Assembly: GCA_019054805.1 (NCBI GenBank)
Contig: JAHQIY010000001.1
Location: 9,996,501 to 10,060,500, forward strand
Length of the DNA: 64,000 nt
Reading direction: 5' to 3'
From: Brachionus manjavacas
Taxonomy: Eukaryota; Rotifera; Eurotatoria; Ploima; Brachionidae
The notes under the pieces were generated by a model. It saw nothing but the letters and a program-made list of their open reading frames with translations. It searched no databases and had not been told where the DNA came from. A program made the translations under genes and the position numbers. Positions 25,201 through 35,566 of the stretch are shown here, piece after piece (the first letter of the stretch is position 1; each line of letters starts with the position of its first letter).

Positions 25201-26840
25201 CTCTCATCATTTTTATTTTGTTGTCGTAAAAAAGCCCCAAATTTTTCTTACTCAGTGTGACAAAGAACGGATTTGCCAAAAACGAAAAATAGCTTTTTTT
25301 CTTCAACTCGGGCTTATAGTCCAATTCAGCACTTTCCATACACTTCATTTGTTTAGTGAACTCAACATAATCATATTGAACATCTATGAACTGATTTAGA
25401 GTTTCGTTTATGAACTCGTTCTTGGGAATCTTGGGCTCTCTGCAATCAATGGGCCGGATCTTGAGCTCTTCTTCAAGAGGATCTGGCAAGTATATCAAAT
25501 CATTTGATCCCTCATACAAGTTACCCTGGTATTCGTTTCGGTCTAGGCTACTGGTGTCCTCAATTTCCATTTCCCTTTCTTTTCTGATCTGCTTTTCTGG
25601 ATCAACCCGTCCGCCCGCTAAACTAGCATAATAAATAAAGCGGATGTAGTTGACAGCACCGATTATTCCATCATTTTTGTAGATTACTTTTTTAGCACTA
25701 GACTCATTTTCGTCATCGTCCTCATTCTCGTCATCTTCACTGGGCAAATCCATGTTTTTAGTCACCACTTCTAGGGTGATAAATTGTTGAGCTTTGTACA
25801 AAAATTCTGAGTTCGTCAGCGTTCCATTTTGACCAGAGGCTCACAATTTTGGAACTTGCTTGAACCGGCAATTGGGTCAGAATTGAATAGAACTCTTTGC
25901 AGCACTTGTCCATGTAGCTCGGATTTTCCAAAATAGGCAATTCATTTATGACAAGAATGGCATGCAATATTTTATCCATTTCCTCTTGGTCAATTTTTTT
26001 TTTCAATTGTAAATTAATGCTTACGCAAAGGGGATACAGAGCTTGGTTAAAAACGCTTTCGAGTTCGTCGCCAAGTCCATTTATTGAGAACAGAATTGAA
26101 TAGGACCGTCTGATTGAGTTAAAGTCTATATTAAAGGGAGGTATGCATGGCATGGTAGTGGACATTTTTGCATTGTAAGGATCGAATAGAAAACTTTTGG
26201 ATAGGGCATGGTAGCTGGTGAACACCCTAGTGATTAGATCAAATAGTGGTTCAAAGGATTTTTTTGTGTCCTTCCGGTCACTAGCCAAATCGTCTATGTC
26301 CATCTTTTCATTGATCATTTTTTTGTAGTTTTCTTTGCACTTTTGAATTACGGACTGAATTTTTTCCTCATTGATGAAATTTCTTTCGGTGTCTGTAGTC
26401 TTGAGGTCTGTGTTTTTGACAACTTTAAGCGCTTCTTCTAAACTAGAGGCCAAATTTCTGGAGGATGATGCCGATGAGTTTCTCAGATTGATAGTTGATG
26501 AACTCTTTGAAGTGACTATGTCATCGTTGTCATCAGCAATGGTTGGTTTACTTGCAGAACTCATAGGATCACATAAAGGTGCTTTGTTTTGGGCAAGTTG
26601 AACTGCAAGAACAGCTGCCTGGTTTTTTTGTAGTGGTTTGAAATTTGGGTTGGATGCACAATTTGGATTGGTACAGCCTTGTTTGCCGCAGCCTTCTGTT
26701 ACCTGTTGGAAAAATTTTTCAATGATCTCTTTTGCTTTTTTTCTAAATAAATAATCAATTGCCAAATTTTGAATAAATAGCTTGGTATACAAAATAAACT
26801 ACTTTTGATTGCTTTCAATTGAGTTTTCGGTTCCAATCAT
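22250..26840 (-). CDS. UBE3A: UBE3A / E6-AP HECT E3 ubiquitin ligase (full-length, one apparent frameshift)
   Basis: HECT-class E3 that takes ubiquitin from an E2 onto its own cysteine and then onto substrates. Exons: 26803-26840, 24949-26742, 24681-24886, 24446-24619, 22735-22890, 22613-22686, 22418-22561 and 22250-22370. The N-terminus carries the UBE3A-specific AZUL zinc finger ([16 protein letters not shown], then APLCDPM). The middle part ends [12 protein letters not shown]. The HECT domain is rich in family motifs: [55 protein letters not shown]. The catalytic Cys lies in [20 protein letters not shown], and the protein ends GFGLS. All junctions are in phase except for one 2-nt deficit in a T run at about 25800 (5 T here, 7 T in the right copy), which shifts the frame after ELRIF. 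This is a real mutation or a homopolymer error. About 902 aa if the two bases were present. Confidence 0.93.
23411..23813 (+). pseudogene. Frameshifted gene fragment inside the UBE3A intron (left copy)
   Basis: On the strand opposite UBE3A, in its 1.55-kb intron 22891-24445, lies an intronless coding-like stretch broken by frame changes. The first frame gives [19 protein letters not shown] then LESILMDF. A second frame continues [18 protein letters not shown] and [18 protein letters not shown] third gives [20 protein letters not shown] and ends NNLIL at a stop. The low-bias, acidic, sensible sequence switching frame at least twice suggests a decayed retrocopy or captured exon. I do not recognise the parent. 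The same fragment is in the right arm, so it predates the duplication. Confidence 0.55.
24243..24392. mobile_element. 150-bp MITE-like element with 19-bp terminal inverted repeats
   Basis: This begins ACCGCTATTTTAATAAAAA and ends with the exact reverse complement (24374-24392). The interior is less AT-rich than the flanks (AGAGCAGAGCCCTGG region, plus-strand complement) and has no ORF. It sits in a UBE3A intron beside the exon ending at 24446. No target-site duplication is obvious. It is also present at 30485-30634. Confidence 0.65.
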
Positions 26841-27890
26841 TTTGATTTTATTTACAGTTTTTTTTTCTCTTAGCTAAAAAGAATGCATAATTTACCTGCG
26901 TTATATAAGAAAGCAGACTAATTTAAACAAAATGCGGATAAAAATTAAATTTTTGTTTGAATTTTGCTCCTTTTTTTATTTTGTTTTTTTATGGGTGACT
27001 AAGTTAATATTTTGAAAATGATAATTTCTGGTCAAATTTTGATAAGATATTTAAAAAAAGTCCTAGTTTCAGTAGAAATTTAACGAGAAATCTTGCAAGA
27101 ATTTTAATGGCAATTAAATTGCAAAAATTTTCTAAATTATAAAAATATTTTGCAATATGTGCACTTGGTTTCTTTATGTGAGTTTGGAATTTTTCAAATT
27201 ATATGACTTAAATTTTAGTTTGCTTGCCTTTGAATTAGAATTGAAAAGAATATTCTATATTCGTATTTCAACTCGAAATGACAAAACATTTTAGATTTTT
27301 TTCAAATTTAAAATAAAATTTAAAAATAAACCTCCAATGTATTTTCATATTTCTTTATATTTTATTGATTAACTAATTTGATTCTTTATATTTTATTTAA
27401 ACTTAATTTTTAAGCTCGGATAACATCTCCAATACAAATTATTTTTTGATTTGACATTATTTTTGGCTTATTCTGTCGTTGTTCTTTATCTAAATAAACG
27501 AGCTTTGACAAGTCAAAAGCCAAATAATGACAGAAATGCTATCTGAAAAAAAAATTGGAAAAAAATTGCCTGCTAAATGCATGTTTTCAAAAATACTTAA
27601 GTTTTTCAAAATTATTTTCAAAGATTAAATAAAAATAAGTGGGATGGGCATGAAATTTTGGAAGGAAAATTTTTTCTTTTATTAATAACTCTCATATAGC
27701 GAAGATCGCCTCATAAAACGCCTGTTTTTTGGTGTTTTTTGATGTGAAAACATGAGCGCTATTGCACGCTAAAAAAAGCCAAAAAAATTCAATTTTTTTT
27801 TCCATTAATTAACGAAATAAACTTTTTAGAAATAATGAAATAATCAAAATACTTTTTTGGTTCAGTGGCCTCCTTCTTGAAGTCTCTAGC

Positions 27891-28756
27891 ACTAATCTTT
27901 GAATACATTAAAAATTAAAAATTTTAATTTATTAGCTGGATGGCTAATAAATTTTGCTTTATTGTAGTAGTAGTACTAGCAAGTGTGTCTGAAACACAAC
28001 GACGTTCATTTTAAAATTTTAAAATGAACTTAGACAAAGATTTTAAATATTAATATTTCAGTTTTTTTATTTATATATAAAAAAGGCTGTCGCTGTGTTT
28101 CAGACACACTTGCTAGTACTACTACTACAATAAAGCAAAATTTATTAGCCATCCAGCATTTAAAGCTTTTGAAAAAATCATATTATTAATAACGGGTGCC
28201 CAAAATTCGTTGTTAAAAAATTCAATAAATAAAAATAATAATTAAAAATAGATAAAAATTCGGAAATTTGACACAATGTATAAAATTTATTTCTAGTATC
28301 AAAAAATAATTAACTATTTGAAATTTAATTTTTGTATACCCAAACTTCGGAATAAATTTTTTAAAAGAAGACTTGAATTATCGTACAATAAAAATTATAT
28401 CACTTAAAAAATAAATGCATTTGCTTTAATTAAATACACAGTATTTGTAAACAATTTACATTTACGATAATTCATTTGGGTCTATCTTCATCTATAATTT
28501 AAATTAAGAATAAAACTTCTTTACTTATTTAACGCTTCGTATTCTATAATATTTAAAAACAAACCCGTAACAAAAAAACGGCTTTTTACGCCTCATAAAA
28601 TCGACAAAAATGCATGATTTTTTTACTTAAGATTTTAAAATACAAGTTATTTTACATTTAAAAAGATGAGTTAAAATTTTTTTTATTTTTTTCATGCATT
28701 AAATAAAAAAGACGCTTAATTAAAATTTTTAATTTATAATGTATTCAAAGATTAGT
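27891..28756. mobile_element. 866-bp terminal-inverted-repeat element at the palindrome junction
   Basis: The left terminus (27891-27929, starting ACTAATCTTTGAATACATTA) and the right terminus (28718-28756) are reverse complements over 39 nt with one mismatch. The next base after the right terminus, 28757, is the first base of the truncated UBE3A copy. The interior has no ORF, so it would be non-autonomous. It holds a nested fold-back at 27935-28157. No clear target-site duplication was found; the flanks are CTCTAGC and CTCAATC. Confidence 0.68.
27935..28157. repeat. Nested fold-back: 69-nt inverted repeats around a 26-bp perfect palindrome
   Basis: 27935-28003 and 28089-28157 are reverse complements over 69 nt with a single mismatch. 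They include GTAGTAGTAGTACTAGCAAG on the left and its complement on the right. Between them, 28004-28029 is a 26-bp perfect palindrome starting GTTCATTTTAAAA. The whole could form a long hairpin. It looks like a small MITE-type insertion within the larger TIR element. Confidence 0.85.
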
Positions 28757-30484
28757 CTCAATCAGACGGTCCTATTCAATTCTGTTCTCAATAAATGGAC
28801 TTGGCGACGAACTCGAAAGCGTTTTTAACCAAGCTCTGTATCCCCTTTGCGTAAGCATTAATTTACAATTGAAAAAAAAAATTGACCAAGAGGAAATGGA
28901 TAAAATATTGCATGCCATTCTTGTCATAAATGAATTGCCTATTTTGGAAAATCCGAGCTACATGGACAAGTGCTGCAAAGAGTTCTATTCAATTCTGACC
29001 CAATTGCCGGTTCAAGCAAGTTCCAAAATTGTGAGCCTCTGGTCAAAATGGAACGCTGACGAACTCAGAATTTTTTTGTACAAAGCTCAACAATTTATCA
29101 CCCTAGAAGTGGTGACTAAAAACATGGATTTGCCCAGTGAAGATGACGAGAATGAGGACGATGACGAAAATGAGTCTAGTGCTAAAAAAGTAATCTACAA
29201 AAATGATGGAATAATCGGTGCTGTCAACTACATCCGCTTTATTTATTATGCTAGTTTAGCGGGCGGACGGGTTGATCCAGAAAAGCAGATCAGAAAAGAA
29301 AGGGAAATGGAAATTGAGGACACCAGTAGCCTAGACCGAAACGAATACCAGGGTAACTTGTATGAGGGATCAAATGATTTGATATACTTGCCAGATCCTC
29401 TTGAAGAAGAGCTCAAGATCCGGCCCATTGATTGCAGAGAGCCCAAGATTCCCAAGAACGAGTTCATAAACGAAACTCTAAATCAGTTCATAGATGTTCA
29501 ATATGATTATGTTGAGTTCACTAAACAAATGAAGTGTATGGAAAGTGCTGAATTGGACTATAAGCCCGAGTTGAAGAAAAAAGCTATTTTTCGTTTTTGG
29601 CAAATCCGTTCTTTGTCACACTGAGTAAGAAAAATTTGGGGCTTTTTTACGACAACAAAATAAAAATGATGAGAGAAAGAAGATTCAACATCATGATTAG
29701 TTTGTTGGAGGGTAGAATGCCCACTCCGTATTTTAAAATTCGTCTCAGTAGACAAAATATCTTGAGTGAGGCATTGAATTTAATTGAACTTCAGGAGCAA
29801 GAAAATCCGGCTGAATTGCGGAAACAGTTGTTTGTAGAATTCGAAAATGAACAAGCTATTGATCAAGGTGGTGTGAGTAAGGAATTTTTTCAATTGGCAA
29901 TAGATGAACTTCTAAATAAAGGATACAGTAGGATGGTGACAACAAAGTTTAATAACAAAATTTTCTAATTGAAATTTTTTTCTAATTAGCCTTTTTTCAA
30001 TTTGATGAAAAGTCAAAGTATTATTGGTTTACACCGTGCACGATTGAGTCTCAGCCAGAGTTTAAACTAGTCGGAATTTTTGTTCGGAATAGCCATTTAC
30101 AATAATGTCTTGTTAGATGTGCAGTTTTCGCCTGTGTTCTTTCGAAAACTAATGGGAAAAATTGGAACTTTTGAAGACTTGGCATTTTCTCATCCAGTAC
30201 TAAATTTAATTAGTTGTAACACAATTTTTTTATTTAAAAAAATTGTAAAATTGAAAGGAATTGTATCAAAGTTTATGTTCTGTTCTTGACTTTGAAGGCA
30301 CCGATGAAGAGTTCGACAATACCTTTATGCTTACATTTCAAATCGGTCTATCTGACAATTTCGACAATGTTGTAAATTTTAATCTAAAAGAAAATGGTGA
30401 GAAAATATCTGTGAACATGAAAAACCGCCAAGTAAAAATTTATTTATATTTCAGTACTTTTTTAAGACAAAACAATTTTTTGGT

Positions 30485-30634
30485 ACCGCTATTTTAATAA
30501 AAAATCATCTAAATTAGAAGCAGGTGCAGCCAGTAGGGGTCCAGAGCAGAGCCCTGGTAAACAGAGAGTTAGGATCTTTTTAATAAATTAGTCTTATCTT
30601 TTATTTAGGGGTTTGTTTTTATTAAAATAGCGGT
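30485..30634. mobile_element. 150-bp TIR element, right-arm copy
   Basis: Mirror copy of the element at 24243-24392, with the same ACCGCTATTTTAATAAAAA inverted termini at 30485-30503 and 30616-30634. Its presence in both arms dates the insertion before the duplication. Confidence 0.65.
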
Positions 30635-31071
30635 GAGGAAAATTATAAACCCTTTTTTAAAATCCATTAAATTTCTAAAATACAGAGTGAGGGGCAAATT
30701 TATTTCAATTGCTATTTTTATCTTATTAAAATTCATTCAATAATCAATCTTTATTTTTGCTGTGAAAATTTTTTATTTCATTGTTGAGTAAATATTTTCA
30801 ATTTTGAAATTCTGTTTAGTTTTATTTATATGGAAAACACCACCTATTAAGCGAACTAATTGAGTCTTATCTGTTTCTTTGACCATAAAACTAAGTCACT
30901 AATTTTGGGACCAATTCAGGACGTGCCGGTTCTGCGACCACATACTTTTGCGACCATTCAAAAAGTCCAGAGTTAGATAAAAATTAGCGTGACTGAGAAA
31001 AAATTAAATAAAGTTTGATAATAACGAATCATGTTTCTTTAATAAATATATAAATTAATAAAATTAAATAA

Positions 31072-31475
31072 AATCTATAGAATCAAATTATTTTCAATAT
31101 AAACTTTCGCTTTCACAAAATCCACCACATTCTGAACTTCTTCGGGTGCCTTTGGGAGCTCTAAGGACATTTTTGATGATAACTCGATTTCGATTTCGCA
31201 CAAACTAAAGCTTCATATTTTAATTGATAAATAAAACATGACATTCCTTCGGTGTTGTCGTCGAAAACGTCATCGCCATCAGTATCATCATTCATCTGCT
31301 CATTTTCCTTGGTAATTGAGCTTGAAGCACAAGATCCAGCCAATTTAGCCTCATAATCACGGAGTCTATTTTTATCGGCACCTTGAAATCCATTAAAATC
31401 GATTCTAAATCGTCCACTCTATCGATTTCATCATTTAAAGGTTGAAAAACAGAACCAGGTTCAGAAATTTAATCT
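31072..31475 (-). pseudogene. Frameshifted gene fragment, right-arm copy
   Basis: Mirror copy of the fragment at 23411-23813, with the same frame breaks and the same readable pieces ([34 protein letters not shown]). It was therefore already broken when the arm was duplicated. Confidence 0.55.
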
Positions 31476-32957
31476 TTAACTTATAAATTTTACAATAAAT
31501 TGTTAATTAAAGATTTGAATTGCATATATATGTTGGAAATATGCAATTCAAATATAAAGTATTCTAAAATATAAAATTTTAAATTATTTAAATTATTGAT
31601 AAATAACGTTTATTCAGTCTTTAATTAATTAATATTTTTTAAAGAATTGTCTGGTGTGACTAAGATAAAATGCAACTACTTTTTTTTTGATTTTTCATTT
31701 TTTCATATAATTGTTAAATTTATGGTGAATTTTCAAGCCAATTTTTTAAAAAATGACTACTAAATTATTAAGTTTTATCTAGGTTTTTTTCTGACTATAA
31801 ATGTATAAAAATAATTTTTTTTGTATTGACTAGTCATGATGCGAATTTTATTATGTGTAAAAATCAAATAAATTGGTTTATAGAGTATTTGTTATTTAAA
31901 ACATTTTTTCAGGAAATTTTTAATGACTAGAGAATTTTTTTTTCTTCTCTTTTCAAAGTTAATTTTTCAATTAATTTTTATTTTTTAGGAATTTGTTGAT
32001 TTGTATGCAGATTTTATTTTGAATAAAGGTATCGAAGATTCGTTTAAAGCATTTAGAATAGGTTTTATGAAGTTGACTCATAACAGTCCCCTTGCTAGAT
32101 GGTTCACTCCAGAAGAAATCGAAACTCTTTTGTGCGGGATAACAGTAAAATGAAGTAATTTTTATTTCTAAAGATCACCTTTCAAAAATTAGGTTCTCGA
32201 CTGGAAAGCATTGGAAAAATCTACCACATATGACAGTGGATTTGAAAAGGATACTCCTTATATTAAGTAATTTGTAGAAATTATATATTTAAAATTTATT
32301 TATTTCTATATGATTAGAGATTTTTGGAAAATCTTTGAAGAATTCACCGATGAAGAGAAAAAGATTTTCTTGAAATTTACTACTGGTACAGATCGATGTC
32401 CTCATGGAGGCTTGTCTGAGTTAAAGCTTACATTAGCCAGGAATGGTCCTGACACAGACAAGTACACAAAATAAAAATAATTTAATGCAAGCTGACAATT
32501 TTTTTTAGATTACCCACTGCTCATACTTGTTTCAATGTTCTGCTTTTGCCGGAGTATTCAAGTAAAGAAAAATTGAGAGAAAAATTAATCAAGGCAATTC
32601 AGTATTCTCGTGGATTTGGTTTAAGTTAATTTGTTAATAAATCTTTATTTTTTTGTATCGACAAATAACTAAAATTTGATAAAATTAAAAAAAAAGTGTC
32701 TTAAACCTTTAAGACGACCGAAAAATATTTTATTTAAACAGTAAAAATATAAATAAAAAGAAATAATCCAATATTTTTCAATACGAGATTCTTTCTGGAT
32801 AAATGTTTTTGTATTCTAAATATCAATATTTTATTTTATATTGTGTAATTTGGTCTTCAAAAGAGAATTTTGCATTATTGTTACCGCAAATGAACATAAT
32901 ACATCATTTACTTTTTGAGCATATTGAGAAATGTGAGCAAAACAGGAAAATTTCTGC

Positions 32958-33407
32958 GAAAATATAAGCTTAGAATTATTTTTAATTTATTGGAAATCTA
33001 GTCAATTTTTTTTAAATACTTGATAAAAAAAGTCGCATGTATCTTAATTTTTTGGAAATAAAATTTGTTTTTCTTAAATGGTCTTTCAAAATAAATTCAT
33101 CTCAAGGATCAGCCTTAGAGAGCATCAATTGCACAAAAAAGGGTAGATAATTGGAATCGATTATCAGCTTAAATGACAAAGAATTTTTTTAATAAGAAAC
33201 ATAAAGAAAAATGCACGGATTAAATTAAAATGTATTTAATGGTTTAACTATCTTAGCTACCATAGAGTTATTATAGTCTTACTTAAATAAAATTATTTTT
33301 ATTAAATTGATTAATTTGAAAAAAAAAATCATTCTATAATTCGATTTTCTTTTTTAACAAACCAAAGCTTTATTATAATTTTTTTATTGCTTGGATACTT
33401 AATAAAA
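32958..33407. other. Spacer between the palindrome and the next ORF
   Basis: AT-rich sequence outside the right arm. Nothing recognisable except the presumed upstream region of the ORF at 33408. Confidence 0.5.
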
Positions 33408-34229
33408 ATGTTCCAAAATTTTGAATATCTAATATCAAAGCTAAATTACAATTTAGCACCGTCCAAAGATTCATTTTTTTCACAATCAATCACTGATATT
33501 CGATTTAAATATTATGTACTAAAATCAAATGACCATATTATAAAAAAAAATTCAATTTTATTTGAGAATGAGAATTTTCAATTTGATTCCTACCCAAATT
33601 TGATCAAGGATCTTGATTTAATGAACATTAAAAGAAATATAAAGGACTGGCTAGAGAAAGATAGTAAAAAAATGAAAAAAATATTTCTCAATTTTAATTC
33701 AGCTTGTAGTCCAAATTCTATTATTTACACTTTACCATCAAATTTGGAATTATTAGAAAAATTAACATGCATTGAATATTTGTCAAGATATACACGAATA
33801 CCTCAATATAGAACTAACACAGTTAGATATTTGTTTAAAAAATACAAAGCAGATGACTTGAGTGTACTAGATGAGCCTTACAGTGAAAGAAATAGTCTTA
33901 TTGAAGCAATAAACGAATTCCATGGAAATTCAGTTAAGCTTGTTGAGGAAATGATGCAGTTTTTGGACCTTAACCGAGCCAGAGATGAGAGAATTTTAGA
34001 TGATAAATCAGGTGATATGATTACTTTGAAACAATTTATTCATAATAGTTTTAAATTTGACGAATTCCAAGCGCTTGTTGTTTTTTCTGAGCGATATTTT
34101 TCAAAAAATTATATAAAGCATGATAAAGATCTATTGGAATATCTTGATTTTCAAGTTGGACTCAAAAAAACTGAATTTCTCAAAAACAACAAAAAATTGG
34201 AACATCTTTTAAAATTTTTATTTAATTGA
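33408..34229 (+). CDS. Uncharacterised 273-aa protein
   Basis: A single open frame with no in-frame stop over 274 codons, which is far beyond chance at this AT content. I chose the ATG at 33408 (MFQNFEYLISKLNYNLAPSK); the same frame opens slightly earlier with a TTG but no earlier ATG. The protein is hydrophilic and Lys/Asn/Leu-rich, with no signal peptide or membrane segment. It probably folds as alpha-helix (LLEKLTCIEYLSRYTRIPQY, SVKLVEEMMQFLDLNRARDE, FDEFQALVVFSERYF). I do not recognise the family. Upstream exons are possible. It converges with CCDC25, with stops 32 nt apart. Confidence 0.75.
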   Translation: MFQNFEYLISKLNYNLAPSKDSFFSQSITDIRFKYYVLKSNDHIIKKNSILFENENFQFDSYPNLIKDLDLMNIKRNIKDWLEKDSKKMKKIFLNFNSACSPNSIIYTLPSNLELLEKLTCIEYLSRYTRIPQYRTNTVRYLFKKYKADDLSVLDEPYSERNSLIEAINEFHGNSVKLVEEMMQFLDLNRARDERILDDKSGDMITLKQFIHNSFKFDEFQALVVFSERYFSKNYIKHDKDLLEYLDFQVGLKKTEFLKNNKKLEHLLKFLFN

Positions 34230-34261
34230 AAGTAGTCTTAAAAAAAAATTGGGTAAAACTT

Positions 34262-35127
34262 TTAAATAAAATCATCTGAATCATATCCGTCTTTGTTTGA
34301 CTTCATTTTTTCATCACTCATTAAATTGGAATAGCTTCGTTGCTCTGCGATTTGAGCCTTAACTTTTTCTTCCTCCTTTTCTCGTTCTTTTTGTTCTCTT
34401 AGGAGTCTTTTTTTGTCTTCTCTCTCAAGTCGATCTCTCTCTTCCCGTTCGGCCTAGAAATTTGAATTCATAGTTCAAATGTTTTAACTTATAGAATGAT
34501 TACTTTTAAATCTGGTTTTCTTTCTATCTTGGTCTTATTCAGCCTATTAATTATTTCATTGATTCTTTTATCTACTCTGGCTTTTTTAACTTCCTTATCT
34601 TTATGAAATCCGACTTGACCAACATCCATGCCAGCAGTTTTTTTTAAATTTACAACTGGAGTATAGACAATTTCAACGTTATTTAGTTTGTTTCCTTTGG
34701 ACAGTTTGATTGAAAAAAACTTTGGAAATTTATTTACCTAATTTTACCTTCAATACTATTAGCTTTGACAAGTTGGATACAGTCTTCTAAAACCGATGAT
34801 GGAATATCGTCAATTGTTTGTCCCTTTTAAAAATAAAAATAAAATTAAAATGGACAATTGAAAAGAAATAAATTACTTTAGCTAATCTCAGATAAACGTG
34901 AGCTGATGATAATCTACTGACGTGAAACCAGACATCTTCAGGCCAAGCATATTTTATCAACTCTTCATCTTAATTTTGAATTGGTTAATATTTAAGATTT
35001 TACTTGAAAACGATTAATTAATACTTTCATATTTATCTTCACCCATATAAATATCATACGGAGGGGTGACAACTTTAATAAACAGACAATTATGAATTTT
35101 TATGAATTTTTTATTTAAAATAACCAT
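34262..35127 (-). CDS. CCDC25: CCDC25 (NEMF/NFACT-R-related coiled-coil protein)
   Basis: Five exons: 35025-35127, 34877-34968, 34748-34823, 34504-34694 and 34262-34453, all joined in phase, giving 217 aa against 208 in human. Matches recalled from the family run along its length: [44 protein letters not shown]-type [20 protein letters not shown], and [16 protein letters not shown]. It ends with a charged coiled coil ([16 protein letters not shown]) and the family tail RSYSNLM...DGYDSDDFI. The human protein has been reported as a membrane sensor of extracellular DNA and shares its N-terminal fold with the ribosome-quality-control factor NEMF. The first ~20 residues ([14 protein letters not shown]) differ from the usual MVFYFTS start, so the true start could lie on another exon. 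Confidence 0.9.
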
Positions 35128-35566
35128 TTGATGTAAAATAGAAGACCATATTTAGTAATTTCTGGAAAACTTTGCTTTTAAATTTTTTCAAATATAAAAT
35201 TTCATATTTAAATGTATGATTTATAAGTGATGAGTTATTTGTTCAAAATTAAATTAACATTTACCAAACATTTTTTTTAATGAAATCAAATAGAAGAAAA
35301 AATAGAGGTATTAAGTAAATAATATCTAACTCGAACTTCTATTTTTGCCAAATTGTTGTCATCAATTTTGCCATCTTTGAAATCTTAAATGTACTGTTGA
35401 TTCGATAAATAGACTGCAAAATCGTCGTAAAGGAATCCTTTTACTATTTTATTTTTGTGCGTAAAAACTTTGTTTAAAGTTGATTAATATCGGCATTGAT
35501 TGGTCTTAGAATATCAAGAATTAACGTCGAGGATTCAGAAGTCATGGTTAGGGTTATTTGGGTTTG
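35128..35566. other. CCDC25 5' flank
   Basis: AT-rich upstream region of CCDC25 leading into the fold-back element. No gene seen. Confidence 0.5.

Larger units (their letters stand above)
21922..26118 (-). repeat. Left arm of a 4.2-kb inverted duplication (UBE3A locus)
   Basis: These 4197 bases recur as the reverse complement at 28757-32957. Wherever I compared the two by eye (exons, introns and the embedded TIR element) they are almost identical, differing by scattered substitutions and 1-2 nt homopolymer indels. Divergence is clearly higher over the outermost ~170 bases. The outer edge falls 328 nt beyond the UBE3A stop. The inner edge falls inside the large UBE3A exon at CTCAATCAGACGG, minus-strand sense. 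The spacer between arms is 2638 nt. Confidence 0.95.
26841..28756. other. UBE3A 5' flank and palindrome spacer
   Basis: Sequence upstream of the UBE3A start. 26841-27890 is AT-rich and should contain the 5' UTR and promoter, but no specific motif can be called. 27891-28756 is occupied by a TIR-bounded element, annotated separately. No coding sequence was found. Confidence 0.6.
28757..32629 (+). pseudogene. 5'-truncated UBE3A copy with frameshifts
   Basis: This lacks the start, the AZUL zinc finger and roughly the first quarter of the protein. Surviving exons match the left copy: 28757-29927, 29990-30196, 30258-30431, 31989-32144, 32193-32266, 32318-32461 and 32509-32629, with splice sites kept. 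It has the intact 7-T tract at 29091-29097, where the left copy is frameshifted. It has two shifts of its own: six A instead of seven at 29577-29582 (after PELKK) and an extra T at 30077-30081 (before GIAIYNN). The HECT Cys motif HTCFN remains. With no promoter, no start and two frameshifts it should be non-functional as a ligase. If transcribed, it would be antisense to UBE3A mRNA over 4 kb. Confidence 0.9.
28757..32957 (+). repeat. Right arm of the 4.2-kb inverted duplication
   Basis: Reverse-complement partner of 21922-26118 (4201 versus 4197 bases). It begins abruptly inside the UBE3A large exon (CTCAATCAGACGG) next to the TIR element. It ends at about 32957, 328 nt past the UBE3A stop, where similarity to the left copy stops after GGAAAATTTCTGC. 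Confidence 0.95.

Noticed and set aside
25410..25631. Open frames antisense to UBE3A (also 26371-26601 and the mirror frames in the right arm)
   Set aside because: Shadows of the coding strand; their sequence is explained by UBE3A codons.
28757..32957. The whole palindrome as a simple long-read fold-back chimera
   Set aside because: The spacer is asymmetric: the left side runs on into the UBE3A 5' end and the right side abuts a TIR element. The arms also differ by substitutions at the outer edge. A technical fold-back should be symmetric about its turning point. Read-level confirmation is still needed.
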